A stretch of DNA of 33,194 nucleotides, taken from the NCBI GenBank assembly GCA_002336815.1, contig DDEU01000017.1, positions 1-33,194 on the forward strand, given 5' to 3'. Each line of letters starts with the position of its first letter. Position 1 is the stretch's first letter. The notes below the pieces were generated by a model. That model ran no database searches. It was given only the letters and a program-made list of their open reading frames with translations, and had not been told where the DNA came from. Shown piece by piece: positions 8,580-17,029 of this stretch. The translations under genes and the position numbers were made by a program. The stretch is from Chitinophagaceae bacterium UBA1946. GTDB taxonomy: Bacteria; Bacteroidota; Bacteroidia; Chitinophagales; Chitinophagaceae.

Positions 8580-11067
8580 GACCAATGGTGAAATTAAAGT
8601 TTTCGTAGCGCCATTTGCGGTAAGCATCATTCGGGCCTTTTTGAAACAATTTGCCCCAGAGATCGTCGAAGCCGATCGAAGGCAGTTTCCAGCCGCCATT
8701 TTCTGTGAGTTCAGGTCGCTTAACCCTGAAGCCGAAATCGAAACGCAGTACCACGTAGTTAAAATCAAACCGGAAGCCTGTACCTACATTCATGCCCAAC
8801 TCCTTGTAAAAATTCTTTAAGCGGAACTGCGTGCTGTCGTATTTGCCGGTCGGCTCTGTATTTTTAAAATTCCACACATTGCCAACATCAGCAAACAAAG
8901 CCCATTTCAGCGTGAGTGTGTTGGGGATGATCGTAGCGATCTCTTTGCGGTATTCTGCATTGAATTCAACACGGATATCGCCTGTTCTGTCGCTCAGGCT
9001 TGTGTTGGGGCCATAGGCCGGCTGGGCTTTTGATCCGGGGCCGATACCACGAATGGGCCAGGCCCTCATGCTGTTTGGCCCACCGCCGAAATATTGTTTG
9101 AAGAAGGGCAGGGTAGTATCCGAGGAACCAACAGGAGCGCCTATCCCAAGAAAGCCACGGTACACCAATTCGTGTTTCGGCTTTTTAATGGTGAGGATAG
9201 CTTCTATATCTCCTTTGATAAAATTTCGCAGGTATTTGTTGATGCCGGCAAAATCTTTCAGCGGCAACACACCAAGGAAAAATCCCGACTCCTCTATGTT
9301 CCATTTTAATGAGAACAACCTGTTGGGATGCTTTGGTTGAAAAGAAAGGGAAGAATGGCCGATGGTGGTACCAAATACCAGCGCTGTATTAAAAGAATAC
9401 CGGAGAAACGGATTTGCCTTCAGGGTAGAATCGAACCGGTAGGAACGGTTGTACAAATTGGAAAACTCAATGTTCACCAGTTTCAGCGACCAGGTTTTAT
9501 TTGACTTGGGGCTCCATTCGTACCCGGCAGATAACCCGAAAGAATTAAGTTTGAACAGGCCGATGCGGTTGGTATTGGAAGCGCCGAAACTCAAAAAGGA
9601 TTGTTTGGAATAAAGGGTGTCGATCTTTTTTTCCCTGTTCAAATAAGTACGGAGATTTCTTGGCAACACCAGTTTGGGAAAGGCGAACGTGAGGTTGTAG
9701 CCCACATCACTGGAGTTGATAAAGTTGTCGGAACTTGGGCGTTCATTTACATTTAACTCAACTCCTGCACGCAATGAATGCGTGATCTTGATCCCCTGCC
9801 GGCCTCCGTTCCGGCTTTGTGCAGAGATATTACCAGATAAGCCCAGGAGGTTACCTGAGTTGGCTACCGAAATATTATTGATGCTGTTGGTGGAATAACT
9901 GGCTTCGATCTTTCCTTCAAAACCATATTTTTTGGTAGGAACCAATTGCACATACATATCCAGTTTACCAATACTGTCTTTTCGTTCCACCACCTGCACA
10001 TTTACATTCTGCCACACACCCGTTTTTGAAAAATTGCTGACCGTGCTGGCGTATTCGTTCTGTTTAAAAAGATCCCCTTTTTTGAACACGAGGTGACTCA
10101 GTAAAAATTTATTCTTGACGATCTTTTTATGGTAGCTAACGATATAGGAATTGCGTAAGGTATCGGTTCTGAGGCCTGCCCGGGAAAGGCTGTCTTCGCC
10201 CCCGTAGTCAGGAAAGATATAAATATTGTTAACGTAATATTTAATGAGCTTGCTGCTGTCTGCGGCAGGGTTTTGTACCAATGCCAGTTTAATGGAGGGC
10301 TTGTTTCTTTTTTCATTGGCTTCTGCCAGCAAACGGATCGTTTCAAAAGGATCGTCCGATACGCTGGTCAGTGCCGCAATACTGGTATCGCCCCGCATCC
10401 TCAATTCGTCGCTGGTAAATTTGTAATAACCATTGTTGCGGTACAGTGCAACCAGCCTGCTGATCTCGGCCAATATATCAGCCTTGGTTACTGAGTTGCC
10501 CTTTTTGATGAGAGAGTATTCAGCGGTTTTTACAGCCAGTTCCTGCAGTTCCGGGGTTTTTATTTTATAACTGAAGGTATCGATCAGGGTAGGATTGCCC
10601 ATATCAACTACAAACTGGGTTTCAATCCGCAGGTTTTTTATTTTAGGACGAAATAATCTATCAAAAAAACTTAACGGGGGGCTTAAAAAGCTTAACGGCT
10701 TAAAAGAAATTTTGGCTTTCCATATATTCGTATCAGCAGATACTTTGGCGCTATAATAACCCAGATGAGTGACAGTGCTCTTTAGATTTCTTGCTGAAAG
10801 AACAACACTATTGCTGTCAAAAACTGGCGGTTGTTTGATAAAATGTAGTGCAAATAAAAAATCCTTAGTCACAACTTTGATGCTGTCATCAAGTTGTGTG
10901 TACATCTTTTGTTTTAAGGCTGCTTTTTCTTCGGCGGTGAATTGTCCACCCTTTATTTCGATATTATTTTTAAAAACAAATGGCTTGTTTTTTTGATACT
11001 TTCGTGGAATAGTACAGGCGCTAAATAGTATAGCAAGAACAAGTATATTTCTAAGCCTAAAGGTCAT
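8563..11067 (-). CDS. tamL: TamA-like Omp85 lipoprotein (TamL)
   Basis: The start at ATG 11067 gives 834 residues beginning MTFRLRNILVLAILFSAC, with lipobox cysteine 18. An upstream ATG (11091) would add eight residues. Omp85 proteins help insert proteins into the outer membrane; TamL is the lipidated TamA relative of Bacteroidota. The first ~400 residues look like POTRA domains (one includes FLLSHLVFKKGDLFKQNEY). The rest is a beta barrel with GGGPNSMRAWPIRG (near 660-675), equivalent to the conserved loop-6 RGF/Y motif, and it ends in the aromatic residue Phe834, as barrel signals require. It is divergent from the RNA methyltransferase with a 39-bp gap, an arrangement I recall as common in this phylum. 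Its 3' end overlaps truB by 17 bp. No TamB is in the window. Confidence 0.9.
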   Translation of the reverse strand: MTFRLRNILVLAILFSACTIPRKYQKNKPFVFKNNIEIKGGQFTAEEKAALKQKMYTQLDDSIKVVTKDFLFALHFIKQPPVFDSNSVVLSARNLKSTVTHLGYYSAKVSADTNIWKAKISFKPLSFLSPPLSFFDRLFRPKIKNLRIETQFVVDMGNPTLIDTFSYKIKTPELQELAVKTAEYSLIKKGNSVTKADILAEISRLVALYRNNGYYKFTSDELRMRGDTSIAALTSVSDDPFETIRLLAEANEKRNKPSIKLALVQNPAADSSKLIKYYVNNIYIFPDYGGEDSLSRAGLRTDTLRNSYIVSYHKKIVKNKFLLSHLVFKKGDLFKQNEYASTVSNFSKTGVWQNVNVQVVERKDSIGKLDMYVQLVPTKKYGFEGKIEASYSTNSINNISVANSGNLLGLSGNISAQSRNGGRQGIKITHSLRAGVELNVNERPSSDNFINSSDVGYNLTFAFPKLVLPRNLRTYLNREKKIDTLYSKQSFLSFGASNTNRIGLFKLNSFGLSAGYEWSPKSNKTWSLKLVNIEFSNLYNRSYRFDSTLKANPFLRYSFNTALVFGTTIGHSSLSFQPKHPNRLFSLKWNIEESGFFLGVLPLKDFAGINKYLRNFIKGDIEAILTIKKPKHELVYRGFLGIGAPVGSSDTTLPFFKQYFGGGPNSMRAWPIRGIGPGSKAQPAYGPNTSLSDRTGDIRVEFNAEYRKEIATIIPNTLTLKWALFADVGNVWNFKNTEPTGKYDSTQFRLKNFYKELGMNVGTGFRFDFNYVVLRFDFGFRVKRPELTENGGWKLPSIGFDDLWGKLFQKGPNDAYRKWRYENFNFTIGLNYPF

Positions 11068-11106
11068 ATTATTGGTGGGCTGAAGAGTCAATTAAATTTA
11101 ATCACA

Positions 11107-11844
11107 ATGTTAAGCAAAACACATTCCAAATATATTCAAAGTCTTCACCATAAAAAATTCAGGGATGCAGACAATGTATTTATCGCCGAAGGTAACAAAG
11201 TAGTGCCGGAACTGGTGCAATCAAAAAGGTTTGTTTGCATGGAGATACTCGGTACAAAAGAATGGTTACAGCAACACGAAGTATCGCTCCGAAAATACTA
11301 TGATGGCCCGCTTACGGAGATTGAAACTTTTGAACTGGAAAAGATATCAGCGCTGAGTACCCCCAACCAGGTGCTGGCTATTTTTAAAAAGGCGGAAGCA
11401 GCCCCTGCGATCATTGATAAAAAGATCAGCATCGTACTGGACACCATACAGGATCCCGGCAACCTGGGCACCATCATCCGCACGGCGGACTGGTTCGGTA
11501 TTGAGAATATTATCTGCTCTGCCAACTGCACAGAAATGTACAACCCGAAAGTGGCACAGAGTACAATGGGAAGTTTAGGAAGAGTGAATATTACTTATGT
11601 GAACCTGCCCACCTGGTTGGCGCAACAAGAGATCAGTCTTTATGCAGCGGCGCTGGACGGTAAGCCGGTTCAGCAATTCAGGAACATCAAAGAAGGATTG
11701 CTCATCATTGGCAACGAATCCAAAGGCATTAGTAAAGAGATAATGGAAATGGTGACGGAAAAAATCACGATACCCAAAACCGGCGAAGCCGAATCGCTGA
11801 ATGCAGCAGTTGCTACAGGCATCATTTTATCGCATATTGTTTAG
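11107..11844 (+). CDS. SpoU/TrmH-family RNA 2'-O-methyltransferase
   Basis: The product is 245 residues. It contains the three SPOUT knot motifs: motif 1 QDPGNLGTIIRTADWFG (115-131; Asn119, Arg125), motif 2 LLIIGNESKGIS (198-209; Asn203, Glu204) and motif 3 IPKTGEAESLNAAVATG (222-238; Ser230, Asn232). It uses S-adenosylmethionine to methylate a ribose 2'-OH in rRNA or tRNA. The N-terminal 95 residues (KYIQSLHHKKFRDADNVFIAEG) match the substrate-binding extension seen in the RlmB/TsnR group rather than the short TrmL group, but the exact target nucleoside cannot be named. It is divergent from tamL, sharing a 39-bp intergenic stretch, so the two are probably controlled from the same region. Confidence 0.92.
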   Translation: MLSKTHSKYIQSLHHKKFRDADNVFIAEGNKVVPELVQSKRFVCMEILGTKEWLQQHEVSLRKYYDGPLTEIETFELEKISALSTPNQVLAIFKKAEAAPAIIDKKISIVLDTIQDPGNLGTIIRTADWFGIENIICSANCTEMYNPKVAQSTMGSLGRVNITYVNLPTWLAQQEISLYAAALDGKPVQQFRNIKEGLLIIGNESKGISKEIMEMVTEKITIPKTGEAESLNAAVATGIILSHIV

Positions 11845-11969
11845 GGTGACACAGGAGTTTTAAGTCCGCATCAGCAAACGAAAAAATTTGAAACATAAAC
11901 CGGCAATGTTTCCCGGTTCGTTAAGAATCTTTTATCCAGGTATATTCAAATCAAAAATCCTTTAGTCAG

Positions 11970-12953
11970 TTAGTTTTTCTTTTCATCCTCCAAAGAAGCG
12001 CTTCCCGCTTTTGCAAGGTTCTCTGGTAAGGCATTGTTGGTATTGAAACTATAGCCTTCGTGAAAACCTTCAAAATTGTTATCGATGGCATGCGAGGTAA
12101 CAAAGAGTTTATCATCCACTCTTTTTACAGACAGATAATGAAAGGGCGGTTTATATTCCAGTGCCAGGTCGGGCAGGCATTTCTCCTGGTGGTTCAATGG
12201 CTGGTGCAGGCCGCCGCCACCGCCAATTACTACAAAATCTTTCCCCTGCATCCGAAATCTTTCAAAAGCATGTGCATGGCCCGTAATGAACAACTGTGCT
12301 TTTTTTGACTTCACGTAATCCTGCACAAAACTGTCCTGTACTCTGTTGGAACACTTAACGATCTTACTATTGGTGAATGGTGCATGGTGACAGCAAACAA
12401 TGATCGCTTTGATATCAGGAGAAGCATCCAGGTTTTCCAGTGTTTTTTTATACCAGTCCCGCTGCTGTTGATTTTCTTCAGCGCTGAGTTTACTAAAATT
12501 CGAATTAAGCAACACCACCGCTACAGAATCGGTTACCGACACATATCCTGTACGAACGTTCATGGGGAAACGCTTTTGAAAATTCGCTTCTCCCTTTTGC
12601 GTCATTCCCATTACTTCGTGGTTGCCCAATACTCCACAAACATTGGTGCCAAGTTTACGGCAACTGTCTAAAAAAATATCTACTTTTTTCCATTTACGGT
12701 CAGAGGAGCCCAGCCCCACCACATCGCCGAGCATATATAAACTTTGAGGCTTTTGCTTTAGAATGCTGGCAAAGATGCCGGCAGTGGCTTTTTTATTGTG
12801 ATTGGGCTTTAACCAAAGCTTTTCCACCAGCATGGGCTGCTGGGTATCACTCACAAAATAAAGTTCGGGAGAGGCCCGGGTGGTATCTGTTTGCGCCATC
12901 AGGGGAACATTGGTGCCAATAACAAACAGCACCAGTAAGATTTTTTTTATCAT
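11970..12953 (-). CDS. Secreted calcineurin-like metallophosphoesterase
   Basis: ATG 12953 gives 327 residues with a signal peptide (MIKKILLVLFVIGTNVPLMA). The metallophosphoesterase motifs are in order: SDTQ (35-38), LGDVVG (75-80), GNHE (110-113), CCHHAPFT and GHAHAFERF. The purple-acid-phosphatase-like group cleaves phosphate mono- or diesters with a two-metal centre. The first motif is normally D-x-H; here it is Asp36-Thr-Gln38, so one usual histidine ligand is replaced. The enzyme should be periplasmic. It is the last gene of a four-gene operon, starting 10 bp after the barrel gene before it; its neighbour two genes back is a glycerophosphodiesterase, so the two could act in series on a phosphodiester. 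No clear terminator follows. Confidence 0.87.
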   Translation of the reverse strand: MIKKILLVLFVIGTNVPLMAQTDTTRASPELYFVSDTQQPMLVEKLWLKPNHNKKATAGIFASILKQKPQSLYMLGDVVGLGSSDRKWKKVDIFLDSCRKLGTNVCGVLGNHEVMGMTQKGEANFQKRFPMNVRTGYVSVTDSVAVVLLNSNFSKLSAEENQQQRDWYKKTLENLDASPDIKAIIVCCHHAPFTNSKIVKCSNRVQDSFVQDYVKSKKAQLFITGHAHAFERFRMQGKDFVVIGGGGGLHQPLNHQEKCLPDLALEYKPPFHYLSVKRVDDKLFVTSHAIDNNFEGFHEGYSFNTNNALPENLAKAGSASLEDEKKN

Positions 12954-12963
12954 AGATGTTGAA

Positions 12964-13575
12964 TTAATCCCATTGAAAAACCTTCCAGGCCAATTGTACC
13001 TGCAGTGCGAATGCAGCGTCCTTTGTTTCAAATGCATTCATCCATTTTGCCTCTGCACCAAGGCCAAGCCTTTTTGATAATGGCAAAGTGTAACTGACGG
13101 CAATATTCGAGCCTAAAACCCAATCGTAGGAGTTTACTTTTCCCCTGTACACGAGATGGGTGTTCAACCGGTAAGAACCAAAGCCGGCATATATATTTAA
13201 TCTTGGTAATACCTGCATCGACCAAACGATCATTACCGGTATCGCCTGCAGGCTTACCTGGCCTTGTCCGCTCGTGTCCCTCACCTTGTACCGGTAAAAA
13301 TTGGTGAACCCTGTCTCCAGCCCCAAACGCAGCCTGTACCTGGGATACCACATCATCCGGAGGCTTCCTGTTGGGCTCCATTTATTAAGACTGCCGGGGT
13401 AGGCCACAGAACTTAAATTCACCGCCGCACTGTAGTAAGATATTCCACCGCCTGCCTGCAATACAAAGGAGGGTTTGCGTTTAGGCAGGGGCGTTTTCTT
13501 AACTTTTCTTTGTGCCATTGAAATGTTAAAACAACTGATCAGCAATATGGTTAGTATAAACTTATTGATGTACAT
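12964..13575 (-). CDS. Small predicted outer-membrane beta-barrel protein
   Basis: The start ATG 13575 gives 203 residues with a signal peptide MYINKFILTILLISCFNISM, cleaved near AQ22. A longer in-frame reading exists upstream but lies within the GDPD gene and lacks a signal, so it is rejected. After a basic linker (RKVKKTPLPKRK) the sequence shows alternating strands with aromatic ends (FVLQAGGGISYYS, LRLGLETGFTNFYRY, NIYAGFGSYRLNTHL, LGLGAEAKWMNAF, FALQVQLAWKVFQWD), as in 8-stranded barrels of the OmpA/OmpW size class. The start overlaps the stop of the GDPD gene by 14 bp, implying translational coupling. No family is recognised beyond the fold. Confidence 0.78.
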   Translation of the reverse strand: MYINKFILTILLISCFNISMAQRKVKKTPLPKRKPSFVLQAGGGISYYSAAVNLSSVAYPGSLNKWSPTGSLRMMWYPRYRLRLGLETGFTNFYRYKVRDTSGQGQVSLQAIPVMIVWSMQVLPRLNIYAGFGSYRLNTHLVYRGKVNSYDWVLGSNIAVSYTLPLSKRLGLGAEAKWMNAFETKDAAFALQVQLAWKVFQWD

Positions 13576-14836
13576 AATAATAAAATGCGGTGCAGGAGGG
13601 ATAATTTGACAGGATGCCATCAAAATGTCCTTCATTGATATATTGTTCAATAAATTCTGGTACATCCAGCGTCCATACAAAAGCCCTTTTACCTTCTGCA
13701 TGGATGGCTGCCACCTTATCATTCTGGGTGCCTTCAGTAAATCTTGGTGCCCAGATGAGTGAATTGGCCTGGTGCAGGTTTTCAACAGAAAGTTCACAAA
13801 GTGAAGGGGTGGAAGCAAAGTTTGTAAGTGAAAGGAAATTATTGAATTGTTCCTGGCCGGGCAGGCCGATCACAATTTCCACATTTCTTCCGTGCTGGGC
13901 CGCACGTTGCAAAAATTCCTGTTGAATGGTTCTTACCCGTTCCAGAGAACCGATGTATTTTGTATCGAGCCATACAAAATTGAGTTGGGTTTGGTCAACA
14001 AAAGCGGATAAGGCTTGCCGTAGGGTAGGTATCCGTTCACCATGAATGAGGCGCACAAAGGCCGACAATTCTGCGTAGGTATAATTTTCAATGGGGCCCA
14101 CCAATCCTGATTTTTGCGTTTCCCTCAGGTTAAGGTCATTATCATGATAGATGATGGGAATACCGTCTTTGGTGAACCGCACATCGATCTCAATACCTGT
14201 TGAACCAAACTCGGCAGTTTTCAGAATCATCTCCACGGAATTTTCTGAAACCGGCAACAGGTCGGAGTTACGGCCGCCCGAACGGTGCGCCAGGATATTA
14301 AAAGGAGTGGCTGAATGATACAATTTCCGTTTGTAGGTAAAGCGGATCGGTTGTTGTGGCTCTTCCTGCCCGTTACCAAATACTCCATTTATTACTACAT
14401 CGCCGGCGTTTATTACGGGGGAAGGAGTCAACAATAATGCGGCGCCATTTGCATCTGTAACGGTTAAGCGTACCAGCCCCGTTTCTGTACTCACCATTTT
14501 GCGCCAATACCCATTTAAAAGGATGTTTCCATTCAGTTGCCGGCCTTCGCAAACAAAATAAGCGATATCTGTTCCAAAAAATCCTGACACATGAAAGCTG
14601 GTATCGTTACCAACGATCGCATAGCTCCATTTGATGGCAGTGAGGCTGCCAAATACATCGCTGCCGTTTCCCACATCATAAACACCCTCCATTGCAGCCC
14701 TTGCTGCCGGTGGAAGCGCTGCCGTACCGGGAGAATTAAACAGGCCCCAGGTACCAGTATTGGGCATCGTAACCTGGTATCCCTTTTTACAGGAAACAAC
14801 CAGGGTGATCATTAAAAAGATGAATAGCTTTTTCAC
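13562..14836 (-). CDS. Glycerophosphodiester phosphodiesterase lipoprotein
   Basis: The start is taken as GTG 14836, giving 424 residues that open MKKLFIFLMITLVVSCKKG with lipobox cysteine 16. The GTG overlaps the stop of the preceding gene as GTGA, which supports it over the ATG 66 bp upstream. Residues 17-175 form an unassigned beta-rich N-terminal domain. The GDPD domain starts near 180: ILAHRSGG (181-188) with His184 and Arg185, SENS (197-200) with Glu198, GIEIDVRFTKDG (214-225) with Glu216 and Asp218, and His231. These supply the metal site and the two catalytic histidines, so it should hydrolyse glycerophosphodiesters to glycerol-3-phosphate and an alcohol, at the membrane surface. Its stop overlaps the start of the next barrel gene. 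Confidence 0.92.
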   Translation of the reverse strand: MKKLFIFLMITLVVSCKKGYQVTMPNTGTWGLFNSPGTAALPPAARAAMEGVYDVGNGSDVFGSLTAIKWSYAIVGNDTSFHVSGFFGTDIAYFVCEGRQLNGNILLNGYWRKMVSTETGLVRLTVTDANGAALLLTPSPVINAGDVVINGVFGNGQEEPQQPIRFTYKRKLYHSATPFNILAHRSGGRNSDLLPVSENSVEMILKTAEFGSTGIEIDVRFTKDGIPIIYHDNDLNLRETQKSGLVGPIENYTYAELSAFVRLIHGERIPTLRQALSAFVDQTQLNFVWLDTKYIGSLERVRTIQQEFLQRAAQHGRNVEIVIGLPGQEQFNNFLSLTNFASTPSLCELSVENLHQANSLIWAPRFTEGTQNDKVAAIHAEGKRAFVWTLDVPEFIEQYINEGHFDGILSNYPSCTAFYYYVHQ

Positions 14837-15558
14837 AGTATAAATCCTACGGTTATTTGTGGATAGAAAACTTTCCGGTTCGTTTTGTAAAACAGCGACC
14901 ATGTTTGCCAGTAAAACTTGTTACTGATGGCGCTGAAGGCAAGGGTCAAATGTTTACGCTGGTAAAAAGGTTGTTCAATCGCCAGCGTAAACGCTTCACC
15001 ATTGTAATATTTTTTTGTTGATACATATTTATTCTCTCCATTCTCTGCCTGGTAGTACAAATTAAAAGACAGCTGCGCTTTTAAAGTGATGAGCAGGTCT
15101 CTTCTCGTCATGTAACCAAAAGAAACGCCGGGATAGGTAAGCCAACCGGAGCCTTTGCTGTTGAAGCCTTCGAGTTTTAAGAAACCAAACCAATAGCCGA
15201 TATCTGCGCCTGCACTCAGGTAAAATTTTTTACTGAGTGGCCGCAGGTATTGCACCCCGGCAGAAAGATGATTTTGCAGGAACTGGAAATCGATCCTGCC
15301 TTCTGCGGTGAACTTATCGCTGATCCGCCGCAGTACGGTGAAATTGCCGCAGGGGATGCGTATCCTTACTTCTTCGGTGATGTCTTCCGGTGTTGTGAGC
15401 ATACTAAAACCAAGCGAACTGCGCCAGTGTTCCTGGTACATGGGATAGGGGAAAAAAATAGCCCGGTGCTTTGCCCTGAAAACAGAATCCTGCGCATTGC
15501 CTTGCAATAACGCAATTATCCCTATTAAAATAAAAACTGTTCTTAGTAACAAACGCAT
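14833..15558 (-). CDS. Predicted outer-membrane beta-barrel protein, first gene of the GDPD operon
   Basis: The product is 241 residues with a signal peptide (MRLLLRTVFILIGIIALLQG, cleavage near NAQ). The mature part has regular amphipathic strands ending in aromatics: FTAEGRIDFQFLQ, HLSAGVQYLRPL, FYLSAGADIGYWFGF, PGVSFGYMTRRDL, ITLKAQLSFNLYYQ, LTLAFSAISNKFYWQ and the C-terminal VFYPQITVGFIL. This is typical of an 8- to 12-stranded barrel. No domain family is recognised. It starts 92 bp after the CheB stop and is cotranscribed with the GDPD gene by a 4-nt GTGA overlap. As the first gene of the operon it may be an entry pore or surface receptor for the phosphodiester the enzymes process, but that is inference from position only. 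Confidence 0.8.
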   Translation of the reverse strand: MRLLLRTVFILIGIIALLQGNAQDSVFRAKHRAIFFPYPMYQEHWRSSLGFSMLTTPEDITEEVRIRIPCGNFTVLRRISDKFTAEGRIDFQFLQNHLSAGVQYLRPLSKKFYLSAGADIGYWFGFLKLEGFNSKGSGWLTYPGVSFGYMTRRDLLITLKAQLSFNLYYQAENGENKYVSTKKYYNGEAFTLAIEQPFYQRKHLTLAFSAISNKFYWQTWSLFYKTNRKVFYPQITVGFIL

Positions 15559-15650
15559 GCGCCGCCTGGTTAAATGTTTATGTATCGCTTTTAATATTCA
15601 GCGTAATATAATTCAATGTGATTGTTTAAAGCGCATTTCGCTCGCAATGA

Positions 15651-16229
15651 TCATAACTCATTCAGGATGGCAGCAATGCCGGCCGCCCCCGTGATCATAT
15701 CCACCTCACAGGAAAGAACAGCCTGTTCCGGCATAAACGGAACGATCGCCTCCTGCGGATCCTGTACAATATTCTTTCCGCCATATTTTTTCACCCTCAT
15801 CATTCCTTCTACGCCATCTGCATTGGCGCCCGAAAGCAGTACTGCTGTGAGCTTCTCTTTGAATGCCACTGCAGCGCTGGCAAAATTCACATCAATGCTC
15901 GGCCTGCAATAATTTACTTTTTCAGAAATGTCAAGCGACAGCGTGCCATCCTCTTCCACGAGTAAATGATAATCCGGCGGTGCGATATAGATCCATCCCG
16001 GCATCAATTTATCTTTTTCATCTGCCTCTTTCACCTCCAGGTGAGTCCTGGATGCGATCAGTTCTGTTAAAGCCGTTCCGGTAGTGGTATTGCGGTGCAT
16101 TACCAGTATCACCGGCGTATGAAAATCTTTTTTTAACAAGGGTAACATCAGTAACAAAGCATCCAGGCTGCCCGATGAGCCGCCGATCACAATGAGCCCG
16201 CCTGTTATTGCTACCTGGTCTTTCTCCAT
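15651..16229 (-). CDS. cheB: CheB-type protein-glutamate methylesterase domain without receiver
   Basis: The product is 192 residues, covering only the CheB catalytic domain; the usual N-terminal receiver domain is absent. Catalytic triad positions are kept: Ser18 in IGGSSGS (15-21), His45 in LVMHRN (42-47) and Asp138 in SGANADG (133-139). CheB removes methyl groups from (or deamidates) glutamyl/glutaminyl residues on signalling helices. Without its own receiver, control must come from elsewhere. It overlaps the 3' end of cheR by 19 bp, so the two are translationally coupled and probably act on the same target. It is the last gene of the signalling operon. No chemoreceptor gene is in the window. 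Confidence 0.92.
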   Translation of the reverse strand: MEKDQVAITGGLIVIGGSSGSLDALLLMLPLLKKDFHTPVILVMHRNTTTGTALTELIASRTHLEVKEADEKDKLMPGWIYIAPPDYHLLVEEDGTLSLDISEKVNYCRPSIDVNFASAAVAFKEKLTAVLLSGANADGVEGMMRVKKYGGKNIVQDPQEAIVPFMPEQAVLSCEVDMITGAAGIAAILNEL

Positions 16230-17023
16230 ATCTTTTCTTTGCTGTCTACCTGTTTATAAAAATTGTTGATGGGAGAGAAGCGCAGGGTCTCTTTATTGCC
16301 CAGTGCCAGGAAACCAAGTGATTCCAGGCTTTTATCAAACAGCACTGTCACTTTTGCCTGTAGTTCTTTGTTAAAATAGATCATCACATTGCGGCAAAGG
16401 ATCAGTTGAAATTCATTGAAAGAAGAATCGCTGGTAAGATTGTGATTGGCAAAGATCATTCGTTCAGACAATGAATGATCGAATTTTGCATTGTTGTAAT
16501 TCGCATGATAATAGGTTGAGAAATCAAACTGCCCGCCGCTTTTGATATAGTTCTCAGAATTCAACCGCATGGTTGATACCGGGAAGATGCCCGTCTTTGC
16601 TTTCTCCAATACCGACTGGTTGATGTCCGTTGCATACAGGATCGATTTATGCAGGAGGTTCGCTTCTTTCAATAAGATCGCCATGGAATACACTTCTTCA
16701 CCGGTAGAACAGCCAGCGTGCCAGATCCTGATAAAGGGGTAAGTGGCCAGTACCGGTACAATATCCTGGCGAAGGCATTTGTAAAAACTGGTATCCCGGA
16801 ACATCTCTGTAACGTTCACCGTGATCTCTTCCACAAAATGAAAAAAATACCCGGGTTCGCTCATCAATCTTTGCTTCATTTCATCAAAAGACCGAAATCT
16901 TCCTTTGATATAAAATGTTTCGATCCTCCGCCTGATAGAAGCCCTTGCATAACCGGTAAAATCATACCCATGCCTGGCGGCAGCTTCTTCCAGTAATACT
17001 TCTATTTCATCCGTTTCGATCAT
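16211..17023 (-). CDS. cheR: CheR-type protein-glutamate O-methyltransferase
   Basis: The product is 270 residues. The N-terminal helical domain runs to about 65, then ITVNVTEMFRD (67-77), the SAM-binding WHAGCSTGEEVYSMAI (101-116), ATDINQSVLEKA and LCRNVMIYFN (209-218); all are standard CheR elements. It transfers a methyl group from S-adenosylmethionine to glutamates of receptor-type helices in the cytoplasm. No pentapeptide-binding beta insertion or TPR tail is evident. It begins 6 bp after the stand-alone receiver gene and overlaps cheB by 19 bp. The context (sensor kinases, no MCP, CheA or CheW) argues that its substrate may not be a classical chemoreceptor. Confidence 0.93.
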   Translation of the reverse strand: MIETDEIEVLLEEAAARHGYDFTGYARASIRRRIETFYIKGRFRSFDEMKQRLMSEPGYFFHFVEEITVNVTEMFRDTSFYKCLRQDIVPVLATYPFIRIWHAGCSTGEEVYSMAILLKEANLLHKSILYATDINQSVLEKAKTGIFPVSTMRLNSENYIKSGGQFDFSTYYHANYNNAKFDHSLSERMIFANHNLTSDSSFNEFQLILCRNVMIYFNKELQAKVTVLFDKSLESLGFLALGNKETLRFSPINNFYKQVDSKEKIWRKTR

Positions 17024-17029
17024 ATTGAT

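Noticed and set aside
11891..11918. Possible hairpin after the RNA methyltransferase (AACCGG/CCGGTT)
   Set aside because: The stem is only 6 bp with a 9-nt loop, overlaps a competing 6-bp pairing and lacks a T-run, so it is too weak to call a terminator.
13028..13381. Minus-strand frame of 117 codons in a second frame within the 203-residue barrel gene
   Set aside because: The barrel frame has a signal peptide, a coupled start and strand periodicity; this one has none.
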